Below are positions 33,196 to 43,729 of a DNA stretch of 64,000 nt, one piece after another. Position 1 is the stretch's first letter. Each line of letters opens with the position of its first letter. Source of the DNA: Cladorhizidae sp. MBARI D1340-BT2 (taxonomy: Eukaryota; Porifera; Demospongiae; Poecilosclerida; Cladorhizidae); assembly GCA_028752905.1 (NCBI GenBank), contig JAQNBH010000011.1:33752017-33816016 (forward strand), in the 5' to 3' direction. Made by a program: the position numbers and the translations under genes. The notes under the pieces were generated by a model, which was given only the letters and a program-made list of their open reading frames with translations, had not been told where the DNA came from and ran no database searches.

Positions 33196-33876
33196 TTAAT
33201 TAAGGTATATGTCTCTTTCACATAAATGAACTTGAAACAAATTTTTAATAGCTACATTCACTTGATGTATATAGCTAATGTGGGGGATACAATATAGAGG
33301 CTACAAATAGCAATTGATGCAATTTTTTTATTCCTGCATGGTAAAATATTATGGTGTGTTTAGCAATGTTACAAAGACCAATTATTAAAAATGGCCATTA
33401 AAATTTTTACTCAATGATGACAAAGTGTCATCATGCAGTTTTATAATAAGGATCCCTATAATTATGTCCTTTCCTGGGAATTTCACAGCAATTTCTCTAA
33501 GACCAAGTTATGCATTTCTCAACCTTTCTCCTTCATTAATTAAGGTATATGTCTCTTTCACATAAATGAACTTGAAACAAATTTTTAATAGCTACATTCA
33601 CTTGATGTATATAGCTAATGTGGGGGATACAATATAGAGGCTACAAATAGCAATTGATGCAATTTTTTTATTCCTGCATGGTAAAATATTATGGTGTGTT
33701 TAGCAATGTTACAAAGACCAATTATTAAAAATGGCCATTAAAATTTTTACTCAATGATGACAAAGTGTCATCATGCAGTTTTATAATAAGGATCCCTATA
33801 ATTATGTCCTTTCCTGGGAATTTCACAGCAATTTCTCTAAGACCAAGTTATGCATTTCTCAACCTTTCTCCTTCAT
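33196..33876. repeat. 340-bp tandem duplication, two apparently identical copies
   Basis: Copy 1 about 33196-33535, copy 2 about 33536-33876, period exactly 340. I saw no difference between copies. It lies in the 3' non-coding part of the Academ-like element and includes the palindrome TGATGACA-AAG-TGTCATCA in each copy (33415 and 33755). Confidence 0.93.
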
Positions 33877-34280
33877 CTAACTCCATTAAATTATCAGCTA
33901 CCAGCGTGATGACGCTACCAGCGTGATGAGCAATGGTAAACTGTTGTACACCTAAAGTTGAACGCTTTTTTTTAAAAACTTCCTGTTTATTATAATGATA
34001 TTCATGACAATGTGGTTTGTTGCTAAGCAGCTAAATTTTGGTCATAATTTTCCTCAACTCATCAGCTATCATCTCATATATGGTCACTGTATATTTTTCT
34101 TCGTCCCTCTTCCTATATAAAAATAATGTGAAAATCAAATAATGTGAAAATCATACATAAAAACAAATAAACCTTTATAAAGTTGCTGGTATATAGGAGG
34201 ATTAAAACGGCCATTAAAAAAATTGCTCAATGATGACAAAGTGTCATCACGCAGTTTTGTACTGAGGACACCCTATATAA

Positions 34281-34345
34281 CTAAAAACAGTAAGAAAATT
34301 TTGGTTGTACCCTATTGCAAGGTCCAACCCCCTGACTGCCGCACT
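34281..34345. repeat. Right terminal inverted repeat of the Academ-like element
   Basis: Complement of the left end; it carries GTTGTACCCTATTGCAAGGT and ends CTGCCGCACT just before the AAT target copy. A palindrome TGATGACA-AAG-TGTCATCA lies 100 bp inside (34231-34249); its left-end counterpart is at 29633-29651. Confidence 0.8.
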
Positions 34346-34448
34346 AATGGGTATGTTGGACCACACATACCAGTCAATGTATGAAAATAGAGAAAAAGCA
34401 GATATATAGTGTATGTGTGCTATACAGCAAGTCTAATCAAACAGGGTC

Positions 34449-36382
34449 TCACTTAGCATGATGCGTGCATTCCAACCAAGGCTTGTGGCTATTGATGGTT
34501 ACCATCACTCTGAAGTACAGCGTGTCTTCCACAAGGTATTGTATATTCCTGGCCAACTTGCACAACTTTAAGTGAGGGATGAAATCTGAATAGCCAAAGG
34601 CTGTGCCAATTCTTCCATATTCCTGTGTATCGAATGGTATCGTCTTACTGTAATGGTTGTCATCTACTAACTGGTTTAAAAGTTCAACAGTTACTCTTCC
34701 CTGGAAGGGCCACTGGAGTATGTGATCGTTAGATCCTCTTAATAGCTTTGCGAAGACAGATACATGAGTACCCTTGTGTTGATTATTTCCGTATGGATCA
34801 ACTCTAATGTTAAACCTGTAACCATCACAACTAGTGTAGAATGGTTCGGAATAATACGTTCCGTCTTCCAATTCCATCCAGCTATATCTGGACATTTTAA
34901 AAGTAAATGACTCCCTTTTATTTATTACATTGGCATCCTTCTCCAGTGAAATTGTGGTCTTCTTCACTAAAGATAAAGAGGACGTTATATCATTTAATGA
35001 GGAGGCAGTCCTGTTGAACTTTTCTATGAGTGAAGTTGTAGTATCTTTCAGTGAAGCTGTGGTCTCATTCAGTGAAGTGATGTCTTGAGACATCATTGCG
35101 ATTAATTCAGCATTTGCATTCACAGTCTGTGCTAAGGTGGTCATGCTATCTCCCATCTTCTGCACTGCCATGTGAAAATGAGCCTTATCATCTTCTTCCT
35201 CATGCTGCTTCATGTGCATCCTTACCTTTCGCACATTGCATCCAATGCTGCTGTGGTATTTGCAAGTCACTTCAGTGAACATACAAATATGTTCCTTGAT
35301 CTTGCCACGTTCCATCGTTAAGGTACACTCAGTGTTGGGGCAAGGAACTAATTTATATTCGCATACTTGATCATGCTCTTCCGTTATGCTAGCATATGTT
35401 CCTTGATCTCCACAACACTCGCACTCGTAGTCTCGGTTAGGACATTTGGTCTTCAGATGGTCATCGAGGTCTTTCCTCATTAGCTGTACTTCTTTACCTT
35501 CGACCTTGCATTTGTTGGGGCAGGAGATTGAACTGAATCCACACTTGGTCGTCACATGACTATCGAATGTCCCAACAGTCCCCTCCCAGTCACAGCCGCT
35601 CCCAACATTACCACACATCACACATAGTTCTCTGATTTCACGTAAACCTAAATACAAGACAAATTTTGTATATTAAGTATGATATAAGCTGATCAATTAA
35701 CATATACGGCCAGTAGCCAAATAAATTAGTGATGTAATTAACTGAGATGTAATTAGCTAAAAATAAATAATTAACAACCAAAAATTAAAAAGGGGCTGGG
35801 CTAGGGAGGGGGGATCAATTCACATATACGGCCAGTAGCCAAATAAATTAGTGCGCCGGCGCCGTGTGTAAATAACTAAAAATAAATAATTAACTAGAAA
35901 ATAAAAAATAAAAATAATAATTAAAACAAGGGCTGGGCTAGGGCTATGCTTTCAGTTAATTATTTATTTTTCACGGCACTAATTTATTTGGCTAGTGGCC
36001 GTATATGTGAATTGATCCCTGATCTATCCCAACCCTCCAACCTCAATGGGGAAAAATGTAACTTTTTTAGTTTTAAAACTTGCTAGACTGAACTGCAATT
36101 AGAGAACCGTGACACTGGGGGAAAAGTTGCATTTTTCCCCTGAGGAATTGGCTTGTATCATAAACCCTTACTTCTCTTATCATTGAAGTATCGTGGGTGT
36201 TCAGTCTTGCAGGTCGGGCAAGGCTTATTTCCATTTTTCTCTATGCAATCCTTGCAGAATAGTTTGCCACAGACTTCTTCTTGTTTGGGTTCTTTAGCTA
36301 CTTCTAGGCAAATACCACATTTCAAACTGTCCTCTGGCTCAGTAACAAATTCATAGTCAAAGACTAAGTACTCGACCGCCAT
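34449..36382 (-). CDS. TRAF-like RING/MATH protein, copy 2 (two exons)
   Basis: Exon 1 is 36382-36172 and exon 2 is 35647-34449, with a 524-bp GT-AG intron at the same place as in the other copies; 469 residues. RING: CGIC, then CGKLFCKDC and CPTC; the usual His after CG is Lys. TRAF-type zinc fingers span about residues 82-214 with all cysteines seen in copy 3. A coiled coil with TTASL/TTTSL heptads precedes a complete MATH domain (ESFTFKMSRYSW, SEPFYTSCDGYRFNI, LQWPFQGRVTVELLNQ, VEDTLYFRVMV). Two extra residues lie near the start (EYLVFDYEF). It is the most diverged of the three copies and looks functional. Role: TRAF-family scaffold, probably downstream of receptors of the TNF/Toll type, by family knowledge only. 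Start chosen at the ATG shared by all copies. Confidence 0.9.
35812..36018. repeat. Intronic inverted repeat (hairpin), TRAF copy 2
   Basis: Left arm ATCAATTCACATATACGGCC, right arm GGCCGTATATGTGAATTGAT. A further direct copy of the left arm lies at about 35690-35735. Confidence 0.82.
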
Positions 36383-36627
36383 CTTCAGTTCCGAATAATG
36401 AAGCGTGGTGGGATGCGTGGAATGAGACGGGGAGAAATTTGAGAGGGCGCACGCGCACACAAAAAAGGGTAATGCGATGGAAATTACGGAGCATACGAGT
36501 GAAGATTCGAAATTACTAGTCAGCAGTTGTCTGGCGAGCCACACCCTGCTAGTGCGGGTGTAGCTTCCGAGACAGGACGAGTTCGGCTTAGCGGAGCGGA
36601 ACGAACATACGCCCAACAGCATTTTTT

Positions 36628-36653
36628 GTGTGTGTGTGTATGTGTGTGTGTGT
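36628..36653. repeat. GT dinucleotide microsatellite
   Basis: GT tract with one A interruption, at the left edge of the nested insertion. Confidence 0.9.
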
Positions 36654-37019
36654 TATTTATTACCTGCGTGTAGTGCTATAAGCTACCTCAGAATCTTGTT
36701 AGCTCTTAGAAATAGGATATTAACATAATTTACAATAACTGATGCGAGTGTGACGTTCCTTGTTTGCGCATGCGTAGTTGAGAAACGTGACGACAGGACA
36801 CTGTCTCGGGTCAGTAGTTGTGCTTGCTTAATTAACTTCATCATCATCATGCATACTTGCCAACTTTCCATAAGGTAATTCCGGGACATTAATTTATATA
36901 CGGCGCGAATTTTCGACCACGCCCCTAATTAGCGTGCGCCTTTCCCCATTAATTTTCTACGCGACCGGTTCATTTCATCATACAGCTGTGAGGTTTCTGT
37001 AGATTTCCGGAAGAGGCGG

Positions 37020-38051
37020 TTGAATTTATCCATTAAAAGAGCAACAGAGGTTTCGTCAGAGGATTCTCAAGCCTTAAAAGAATGCTAGCTGTTTCAGCTT
37101 CCTCACAAGACAAGAAGAATGACTTCAAACCATCATACTGCCTGAGGTAACGAACGATTCACACACTTCAGCAAGCTGAGCCATCGTGTGGGGCAATGCT
37201 TCAAAATCACCCCTGGCTCAGTGGTGAAAAGTGAACACCTTAGGATGACAAATTGCTGCTCTCTTGCTGCTATGGAAGTAGTAGAATATGTCGATGAAGA
37301 GCTGGTCAATGTTCACTGGGAGTACCTTCAAACCAGCTTTGACTGTTAAATCAGCCAAATGGCAGATGCAACCATCATACAAAGTTGGGATCTCATCCTT
37401 AATCAGCTTCTGCACACCTGACCTCACTCCTTTCATAACATTGGTGGTATCAGATATGAAAGACACTGCATTGTCAAAGCTGAGCCCATTCTTATTAGTC
37501 AGTGACTCCTTCAAGGCTTGAAACAAGTTGGTAGCTATATCAATGTTCACAACAGGCATATCCAAGAATCTCGTCCGTACTTCACCTACCTGTTGATCAA
37601 GAAGCCTCAAAAGAATTATGCAAGACTTATCCCTCTTGTCATGGGATTCATCAATCATCAAAGAGAATGGACCACTTGATATTGACTCCATAACTCTCTG
37701 TGTGAAGTAAGGAGCAAGAGCTTTCTTCACTATGGCGGTGGTTTTGGTGTGGGAACAGGATAATTTCTTTGCAATTTCAGAGTCTGGGAACATCTTGCTG
37801 AAAAGCTTGGTGGCATGGTCACTAGACAGAAAGGATATGTTGTGTTTAGCAACAAATGTAGCCCACCTGACCTCTGCTTCGATTACTTGATCACTTCTCT
37901 GATGTTGGAAGAGAGAGGTGATTGGAATAGTTGATAGCACAGCCTTTGACATATCCTTATGTTTCTTGTTCTTGAAGTGAGATGTGACATCATTACGGCC
38001 ACCATGGGTAACACCAAAGTCGATTGCACACAGAGTACATCGGGCATACAA
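37020..38051 (-). pseudogene. hAT transposase, N-terminal two thirds, inner element
   Basis: A frame of 277 codons (38051-37218) holds a BED-like finger CTLCAIDFG...HFKNKKH, then KMFPDSEIAKKLSCSHTKTT, ISSGPFSLMIDESHDKRDKS (the first catalytic-core Asp), SFISDTTNVMKGVRSGVQ and YDGCICHLADLTVKAG. After the stop, shifted frames continue with ILKHCPTRWLSLLKCVNR near 37150-37210, a hAT TRW motif, and then stop. The C-terminal dimerisation domain is not found, and the start Met lies near the gypsy insertion. Confidence 0.78.
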
Positions 38052-38183
38052 GTGACGGCAAGACTACTGACATTACTATTGCATTGAACACAAGCAGCAC
38101 ACTACCCATGATGTTATTATTTACCCTGTATTTGCTGTATTCCATGCTTACTTACTTTGTCATTATATATATTTTATTTATAC

Positions 38184-38344
38184 TAGAGGATAGTGCCGTA
38201 CGCCTTTACTTCTTGGATTGAACTGAATGCAAATATCATGTGTCTCCAAAGCAATGTGTGCAACAACTGAGTATTGGGTAAAGGACCAATCAGGTAAGGG
38301 ATCGTACGTATACAATGTCCAAGTATACTATACAATGTCCACTA
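38184..38344 (-). repeat. 3' LTR of element 2
   Basis: Shares TAGAGGATAG...CCTTTACTTCTTGGATTG and ATCGTACGTATACAATGTCC with 43587-43729. It has an extra 18 bp in the middle. It contains a repeated ACAATGTCC/CTATACAATGTCC end. Confidence 0.85.
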
Positions 38345-38881
38345 CCTCCCCCAAGTAGGCAGTATGGCCTACTGAGAGATTGTTTACTTATGTCCATATC
38401 GGTCAATTGGTTTTGGTCCTCGCCTGCTTCGTCGCAGGGGTGGCGGCCGCATGTTGGGTAGGAGTTTACTGGATTCCGATTGGGGGGAGGGCGAGGGTTG
38501 GCGAGGGGGTGTTCCTGGAGAGATGATGGTTCTGGGCGCCGCAGGGCGGCTGGGGGCCGGTGTTGCTGGCGAGGTCCCGGTGGGGCGGACGGGTGGTTTG
38601 GCCGGCGTCTGGGCGACCGAGGCGTATGATCTGGGGATGCTTCCGAGTTGAGCGACGGGGGTGGTCTGAGCCGGCGTTGCCGGTGGTGGAGGGGCGGTTG
38701 CCGGGGTGGTCGGAGGCTTTTGCGGGGGCGTGAGGTCTGTGGTTGTGGGCGGTGGATCGGGTTGGGGTTGCCTCGTGTCGTGGTAGGTGGGGGTAAGCGG
38801 TCGCTCTTGTGGGATCGGGGCATCCGGAAGGGGGGAGTATGGTGGCTGGGACGTGGGTTTCGTCTGGTGAGGGGTGTATCG
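38290..38881 (-). pseudogene. Proline-rich C-terminal tail of pol, element 2
   Basis: Downstream of the integrase stop, overlapping minus-strand frames encode strongly proline-rich text ending in a basic RRSRRGPKPIDRYG-like segment near 38400. Such a tail follows the integrase core in related elements. The reading frame is not continuous with the integrase. Confidence 0.5.
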
Positions 38882-40150
38882 TCAGAGGAATCTGCGCTTT
38901 CTGGTGGTGAGTCTGCCTGAGCTGTCTGTGCGAACAGAGTACTGATGGTATTGGAGGACTTCTACGACCGTGCCTGTCTTGTCCCACTTGTTGGGGTGGC
39001 GGCCAGTCTGGTTTTGGACCAGTACAGTATCGCCGCACTTGAGGGGGGAGAGGCCCTGGGTGTGTTCGTCCCATCGTGTTCGGCCCGTGATGGCTCGTTT
39101 GGAGAGTGCCCTCTCGCGGAGATCGAGACGGTCGGACCAGTCTGTGTGAGGCCGATAGCGGTCTGGGATGCCGGGGAGGAGGTCACGGGTGGGTCTGCCA
39201 AAGAGGCAAGTGGCGGGAGACATCTTGGTCTCAGGATCCGGTCCATTCCTGTACTGCAATAGTGCCTTGTGGAACTTGTCGGAGAGGGCGCCGTCTGGGC
39301 CGGTGTTTCTGGCGATCAGTCGCTTCATGGTTTTCACTGCAACTTCGGCCCGGCAGTTTGCATGAGGGTTGTATGCCGACGATATTCTATGGTGCACTCC
39401 CCAGTTGGCCAGGAAGGCCCTGGTTGTGTGGGAGGCGAATTCTGGGCCGCCGTCCGACGTAAGTGTGTCGGGTATCCCGAAGGTTGAGAACGTGTCTCTG
39501 AGCGTCTGGGTGAGGCCTGTTGCTCCGTCTCTAGACGTGGTGACGACTGGCCAGTTGGAGAAGCAGTCCACCAGGACAAGGTAGGTGACCCCTTGGTGGT
39601 GAAAAAAATCTGCGCATATGTGCTGGAATGGGTAGATGGGTTCCACTGGTGTGATGGACGGCATGGCGGGTTGAGAGGGGGCGTTGCCGTTGCATACGGC
39701 GCATCTGTCTCTGGTGGCCGCAATATCTTTGGTTATCCCTGGCCAGAATATGGAGGCTTCTGCCCGTGCGGTCATCTTGCTGACGCCTTGGTGAGCTGCA
39801 TGGAGTGCGTCGAGGCAGGCAGGTCGTAGCTCTGTTGGGATAATGATCCTGTCCCCGCGGCAGATGACTCCGTCGACTGTGGAGAGGGCGTGGATGAAGG
39901 GGAAGTAATCCCGGGTCATTGGTGGCATGAGGTGCCTTCTTTCTGGCGGCCCATGTTCGATGAGTAGGGAGAGCTTCTGTAGGGACTCGTCTGCTGCAGT
40001 GGCGACCTGGAGTGTCTCCCAGTCGAGGGGTATGCCTGTGATGGCGGCGCAGAGGGCGGTTGCAAGGCCGGCGGCGTCGTCCTCGGTGGGATGAGCGATT
40101 GACATGCCCGCCAGGAGTGTAGTGGTATCCTGGGGCTGTGGTTGGGGCAA
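38882..40150 (-). CDS. Integrase, element 2
   Basis: 422 codons. The N-terminal part overlaps the RNase H frame and reads as integrase from about VDGVICRGDRIIIP. Zinc-binding HAAHQGVSKM and CAVCNG, then catalytic Asp in ICADFF, Asp in TSDGGPEF and Glu in CRAEVAV, with 35 residues between the last two. The C-terminal module (GDTVLVQNQTG, WDKTGTVVEV) fits gypsy integrases. It inserts the element cDNA into the genome. It is in a different frame from RNase H, so at least one frameshift lies near 40150. Confidence 0.87.
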   Translation of the reverse strand: MPQPQPQDTTTLLAGMSIAHPTEDDAAGLATALCAAITGIPLDWETLQVATAADESLQKLSLLIEHGPPERRHLMPPMTRDYFPFIHALSTVDGVICRGDRIIIPTELRPACLDALHAAHQGVSKMTARAEASIFWPGITKDIAATRDRCAVCNGNAPSQPAMPSITPVEPIYPFQHICADFFHHQGVTYLVLVDCFSNWPVVTTSRDGATGLTQTLRDTFSTFGIPDTLTSDGGPEFASHTTRAFLANWGVHHRISSAYNPHANCRAEVAVKTMKRLIARNTGPDGALSDKFHKALLQYRNGPDPETKMSPATCLFGRPTRDLLPGIPDRYRPHTDWSDRLDLRERALSKRAITGRTRWDEHTQGLSPLKCGDTVLVQNQTGRHPNKWDKTGTVVEVLQYHQYSVRTDSSGRLTTRKRRFL

Positions 40151-40995
40151 GCCGAGTCGGGTGCTGTGTTGTCGTCGGGGAGGTTCATCCTGGTTGGGCT
40201 GGGGATCCCGGATGGGTGGCGTGAGAGGGCGTCGCTTGTCTTATTTCTCACGCCGGGAATGTGCACCATCCGGAATCTGTACCTGAGTGTTTTCTCCTTC
40301 AGATTCCGTAACCTGGTGTTGGGGATGTCCTCCAAGGATCGATCGCCGAAGAGCTTCAAGAGGGGCTTGTGGTCGACTGCAATGACAAGGTCACTGCAGC
40401 CGAGCACGAAATGGCGAGCTTTGTCCAGCGCATCCACCACGGCCAGTGCTTCTCCTTCGACGGGCGCGTATCTCGACTCTGCTGGGTGGGTGAACCGGGA
40501 TCCGACTAGGGTAACCTTCCACCCCTCCTGGCAGCAGAAGATCTCGCGGGATGGGCACTGGCAGTGTTTCTGGAAGAGCCAGTACCCAATCCCGTCCTTG
40601 CTCCAGTCAGTCGCCAGGCAGGTGGGGAGGTTCTTATCGAAAATCTTGACCCCTTCCTGGATCCTTGTGCAGATCTCTGTCTTGGAAGCGTCGAATGCTT
40701 GCTGGAGATCTGGGCTCCATGTGAACGGGGAGGATGGCTTGAGTAGGGAGTGGAAGGGGGACATCACGGACGCCATGGAGAAGGCATACGCGACCTGGTT
40801 GACGAGGCCGAACCAGGCCCGTATGTCTGTGATGCTTGTTAGTGTCGGGAATTCGGAGATGGCACGTAGGTACTTTCGACAGAGCTTGACCTCTGTCTGG
40901 GTTATCTCGAATCCGGCAAATTCTACTTCATCTTGGGCGAAGCAGAACTTGCTCGGGTTGAGGGTGATGCCGTTTCTCGCACAGATGTCTAACAA
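39916..40995 (-). pseudogene. RT C-terminus and RNase H, element 2
   Basis: Continues the RT from LDICARNGITLNPSKFCFAQ (thumb region) into RNase H: ATDWSKDGIGYWL, EGEALAVVDAL, VIAVDHKPLLKLFGD and KTSDALSRHP carry the acidic active-site residues. The last 90 codons are out-of-frame proline-rich text overlapping integrase. The RT active-site motif CIDDALLW lies just upstream, in the same frame but before the first Met used here (about 41050). Confidence 0.8.
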
Positions 40996-41123
40996 TTCCG
41001 TTGCCTGGTGGAATGCATCCTCAATGGAGCCTGACCAGAGGAGGGCATCATCGATGCATTTGGTTTTCTTCTCGACTCCGGCTACGAGGCTGTCATAGCG
41101 GGCTGTGTAGGCATCTCCAGAGG

Positions 41124-42218
41124 CTATGTAGCCCTGTGGTGCGGAGCGATACCGATACCGTCCCCATGGGTGATGAAGGTGGTGAAGTGGCGGTCGGCTT
41201 CCGCGAGGGCGACGGAGTGGTAACCGTTCCAGGCATCAAAGATGGTCTTCTTGGTGTGCACTGGAACGGCTCTGGCCTGGTGGAAAGGGGACTGTGTGTG
41301 GTGCGTCTCCCGGGTTGCGTGCTGGTTTAATTGTTGAAAATCAATGGTCCGCCTGAGGGACCCGTTCTTCTTGGTGCATATGACCATTCGATGGCACCAA
41401 GTGTCAGGGGTCCCCAGGGGGACCTGCTCCAGGACTCCGAGGCGGACATCCCGGTCGAGGCCGGCCTTTACTTCATCCTGCCAGTGTATGGGGATGGCAA
41501 TGGGAGTGTGGTAGGGTTTGGGGGTGGCTGTGGGGTCGATGTTGAGGCTCAGTGGAGGGCCGGACATCATGGGGAGGGGTTGGTGCTCGCAGACGTTGAA
41601 AGAACTACCCGCGTACAGGTCCCGTAGGTGCTTCTCGAGCCGACCCCGATTGGCCTCTGTGGCTGGGAATGGGAGGCTGGTGGGTCTGGGGGGCGGTTGT
41701 GCCCTGGTTGGGCATGAGCAGGTTTTGGGGGATGTAACTATTGTATCCCGCCCTGACTGGCTCACCTTTGGGGTCTGAGTTGGGAGCACGATAGGTGGCG
41801 GAGATCTGGTCTGCGGGATTGTCTGATGGTGTTGATCTGGAGGTCTGGCCTGCGGGTCCGCTGAGATGATGTCGATTTTGTGTGTGCGTTGTTCCAGCAT
41901 CTGTCCCCTTGCCTTGCCTTTTCCCGAGGGTGACATGGGCGTGCTGAGGGGGAAATCCTTGGGGATCAGTCCCAGGTCTGCGCAGGTGGCCAGGCTGAGG
42001 TACAGCTTGTTGGCGATCTCAGAAAAGTAGATCTGTCTCGTTTCGGGGCCTGTGGGGTTGGCCCTGATCCTGATGATAGCTGCTCCTAGGATCGGCAGGT
42101 TGGTGCCGCTGGCCGAGTGCATAATCATGTTTACAGGTATGAGATCTGAGGCTGTGAGACGGAGCCTGGACAGGAGGCCTGGGCCAGCTAGGCAGCTTTG
42201 GCAGCCTGTGTCCGCCAT
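41124..42218 (-). pseudogene. Protease and RT N-terminus, element 2
   Basis: Starts at MADTGCQSCLAG, an aspartic-protease D-T-G site, and continues through a linker to RT motifs (WCHRMVICTKKNGSLRRTID, FDAWNGYHSVALAEADRHFT). A frameshift near 41150 ends it before the palm active site, which follows in another frame. It is in the same frame as gag (42309-43490), separated by a single TAG at 42309-42311 and about 30 open codons. Confidence 0.82.
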
Positions 42219-42308
42219 GGCAGTGGTGGCGAGGTTGTGGGTCTCCGTGCGGAGGGTGTGGCCGTGGTGTCTGAAGTCCTCGGCCAGCGCTGATATTGAG
42301 ACGTCTAC

Positions 42309-43490
42309 CTACGGTTGGGGTGGTGACTTCCTCTGGGTCCAGAGCTGGGATATTGGGTCCCAGGTCTGATGGTGGAGGGTTCCTTCAACCATCGTGTCGA
42401 CTTGTTCGAATATGGCGCTCTCGTGTTCCACGGATTGCCAGCACATCTGGGCAGTATGGTTCTGTCGACCGCAGGATGAACACGTGGTGCCAAATGCAGG
42501 GCAGTGGATGCGCCTGTTGGCCGTGCATTCCTGTTCTCCGTGGCCTTGGCGGCCACAGAAGTTGCAGATGCCACGGTTGTTGGGTGTGGCTCTGGGGGAC
42601 CTGTTGAGGGGTTGGCTCTGGCCCTTGGTTGAGGTGTTCCTCGGGTTGGGGTGGCTGTATTCTCTGGTTGGGGTGTGGCCTTTTCCTGGACCTGGTCCAG
42701 GGCGTGGGGTGTGGCGTTTCTGCTGACGCCTGCTGATTGCCTCTCCCCCTCCATCATCATCGATGGCGCTCGTGGATGTGGGCGTGGTCATCGACACCGC
42801 TGATCGTTTGCCAGCTGCCCGCACCTCCACGAAGCGAATCGTTTCCTCCACACCCATGTCCTGATCTGGGTGCTTCAGAAGATCTTCCTGTATCTCTGCG
42901 TCGGCCAGACCGACGCAAAGCTGATCCGCCACACGCTCCTCCCCTTGGTTCGAGATGCGGTCACAGCCAGCGCACTTCTTCATGAACCGGCACACTTCAG
43001 CTTGGCCACGGAGCCTGGCCGCAAATGCCCCGACTGGTTCTCCCCGATCCTGGGACATCCTACTCAGGGCCACCCTGGCCACCTTGGGGTTCTCCTCCCT
43101 GACAGCCAATGCTCTGATGGCCTTGAGTAGGTCTGCCTCCGTCATCTCTTCCAGTGGGGTGGGTCCGATGGCGTTTCTGGTGACATCCCTATGCAACTTG
43201 GCGTCACAGCATTCAAGGAGCTGGACTGAGGTGTCTCGGCCTGATAGCTGCACTGCCTGCGAGTATGATTTCCATCTGATCGTAAAGTAGGACCAACCTT
43301 CAGTCGTGCCCCCGGATGAGATTTCAGGCCGTTTCACGGAGGCGGGCTTGGCCTTGGTAGCCCTGCTGTGGGTCATGGCATCGGTTGACAAGACCACTGC
43401 CACCACTGCTGGGTCAATACCCGCTGGGGTACTGTAGACACAGCCCGGGAAAGGACATCTGACAGCTTCCATCGTGGTGGTGCTCTTCAA
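42309..43490 (-). CDS. Gag, element 2
   Basis: 393 codons, intact. Begins near MEAVRCPFPGCVYSTPAG, which contains a C-x4-C pair; the middle has capsid-like helices (EVCRFMKKCAGC, RVADQLCVGLADAEIQEDLL); the C-terminus has two zinc knuckles, CNFCGRQGHGEQEC and CSSCGRQNHTAQMC. It forms the particle core and packages RNA. It ends at a TAG directly in frame with pol. Confidence 0.85.
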   Translation of the reverse strand: MKSTTTMEAVRCPFPGCVYSTPAGIDPAVVAVVLSTDAMTHSRATKAKPASVKRPEISSGGTTEGWSYFTIRWKSYSQAVQLSGRDTSVQLLECCDAKLHRDVTRNAIGPTPLEEMTEADLLKAIRALAVREENPKVARVALSRMSQDRGEPVGAFAARLRGQAEVCRFMKKCAGCDRISNQGEERVADQLCVGLADAEIQEDLLKHPDQDMGVEETIRFVEVRAAGKRSAVSMTTPTSTSAIDDDGGGEAISRRQQKRHTPRPGPGPGKGHTPTREYSHPNPRNTSTKGQSQPLNRSPRATPNNRGICNFCGRQGHGEQECTANRRIHCPAFGTTCSSCGRQNHTAQMCWQSVEHESAIFEQVDTMVEGTLHHQTWDPISQLWTQRKSPPQP

Positions 43491-43586
43491 TCGGAATCGC
43501 CGTGAATTGCACTCTCTGGATGCCTTCCTTTCCTAGGCTGCTGTTGTAGTTGGCTAATAGAAGCTATACAAGAGTTGTTGCACGCA

Positions 43587-43729
43587 TAGAGGATAGCGCC
43601 GTACGCCTTTACTTCTTGGATTGAACTGAATGCAAATATCATGCGTCTCCAAAGCAACAACTGTAAAGGGTCAATCAGGTAAGGGGTCGTACGTATACAA
43701 TGTCCAAGTATACTATACAATGTCCACTA
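43587..43729 (-). repeat. 5' LTR of element 2
   Basis: 143 bp, matching 38184-38344. About 100 bp of leader separate it from the gag start. Confidence 0.85.

Larger units (their letters stand above)
29521..34345 (+). mobile_element. DNA transposon encoding XPG/FEN1-like nuclease plus CXC zinc cluster (Academ-like)
   Basis: The other two C blocks read CTGAATGGATATG without interruption. Here CTGAAT is followed by 4.8 kb and then AATGGGTATG, so a 3-bp AAT duplication is likely. Both ends share an inverted repeat with a core ACCTTGCAATAGGGTACAAC (29560-29579; complement near 34304-34323) and outer GGCAG. Palindromes TGATGACA-N3-TGTCATCA lie near both ends. The genes inside run 30026-33101. The XPG-like nuclease, cysteine cluster and 3-bp duplication fit what I recall of the Academ superfamily; naming it so is inference. 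Confidence 0.75.
38184..43729 (-). mobile_element. Ty3/gypsy retrotransposon, element 2
   Basis: A minus-strand element with short LTRs at both ends (161 and 143 bp), gag, protease, RT, RNase H, integrase and a proline-rich tail, in the standard Ty3/gypsy order. A polypurine tract GGGGGAGG precedes the 3' LTR (complement of 38346-38353). The interior is visibly G+C-richer than its AT-rich host DNA. It sits inside the inner hAT element. Two pol frameshifts make it non-functional as read. Confidence 0.85.

Noticed and set aside
29521..34345. Two consecutive genes (30290-31423 and 31424-32608) read as an operon-like pair
   Set aside because: Both are in the same frame with a single TGA between them and the ATG right after is incidental; one gene with nonsense mutations fits better.
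38451..43290. Many plus-strand frames inside element 2, including one of 318 codons (40142-41098)
   Set aside because: They are antisense shadows of the G+C-rich gag-pol on the minus strand, which has the recognised motifs.
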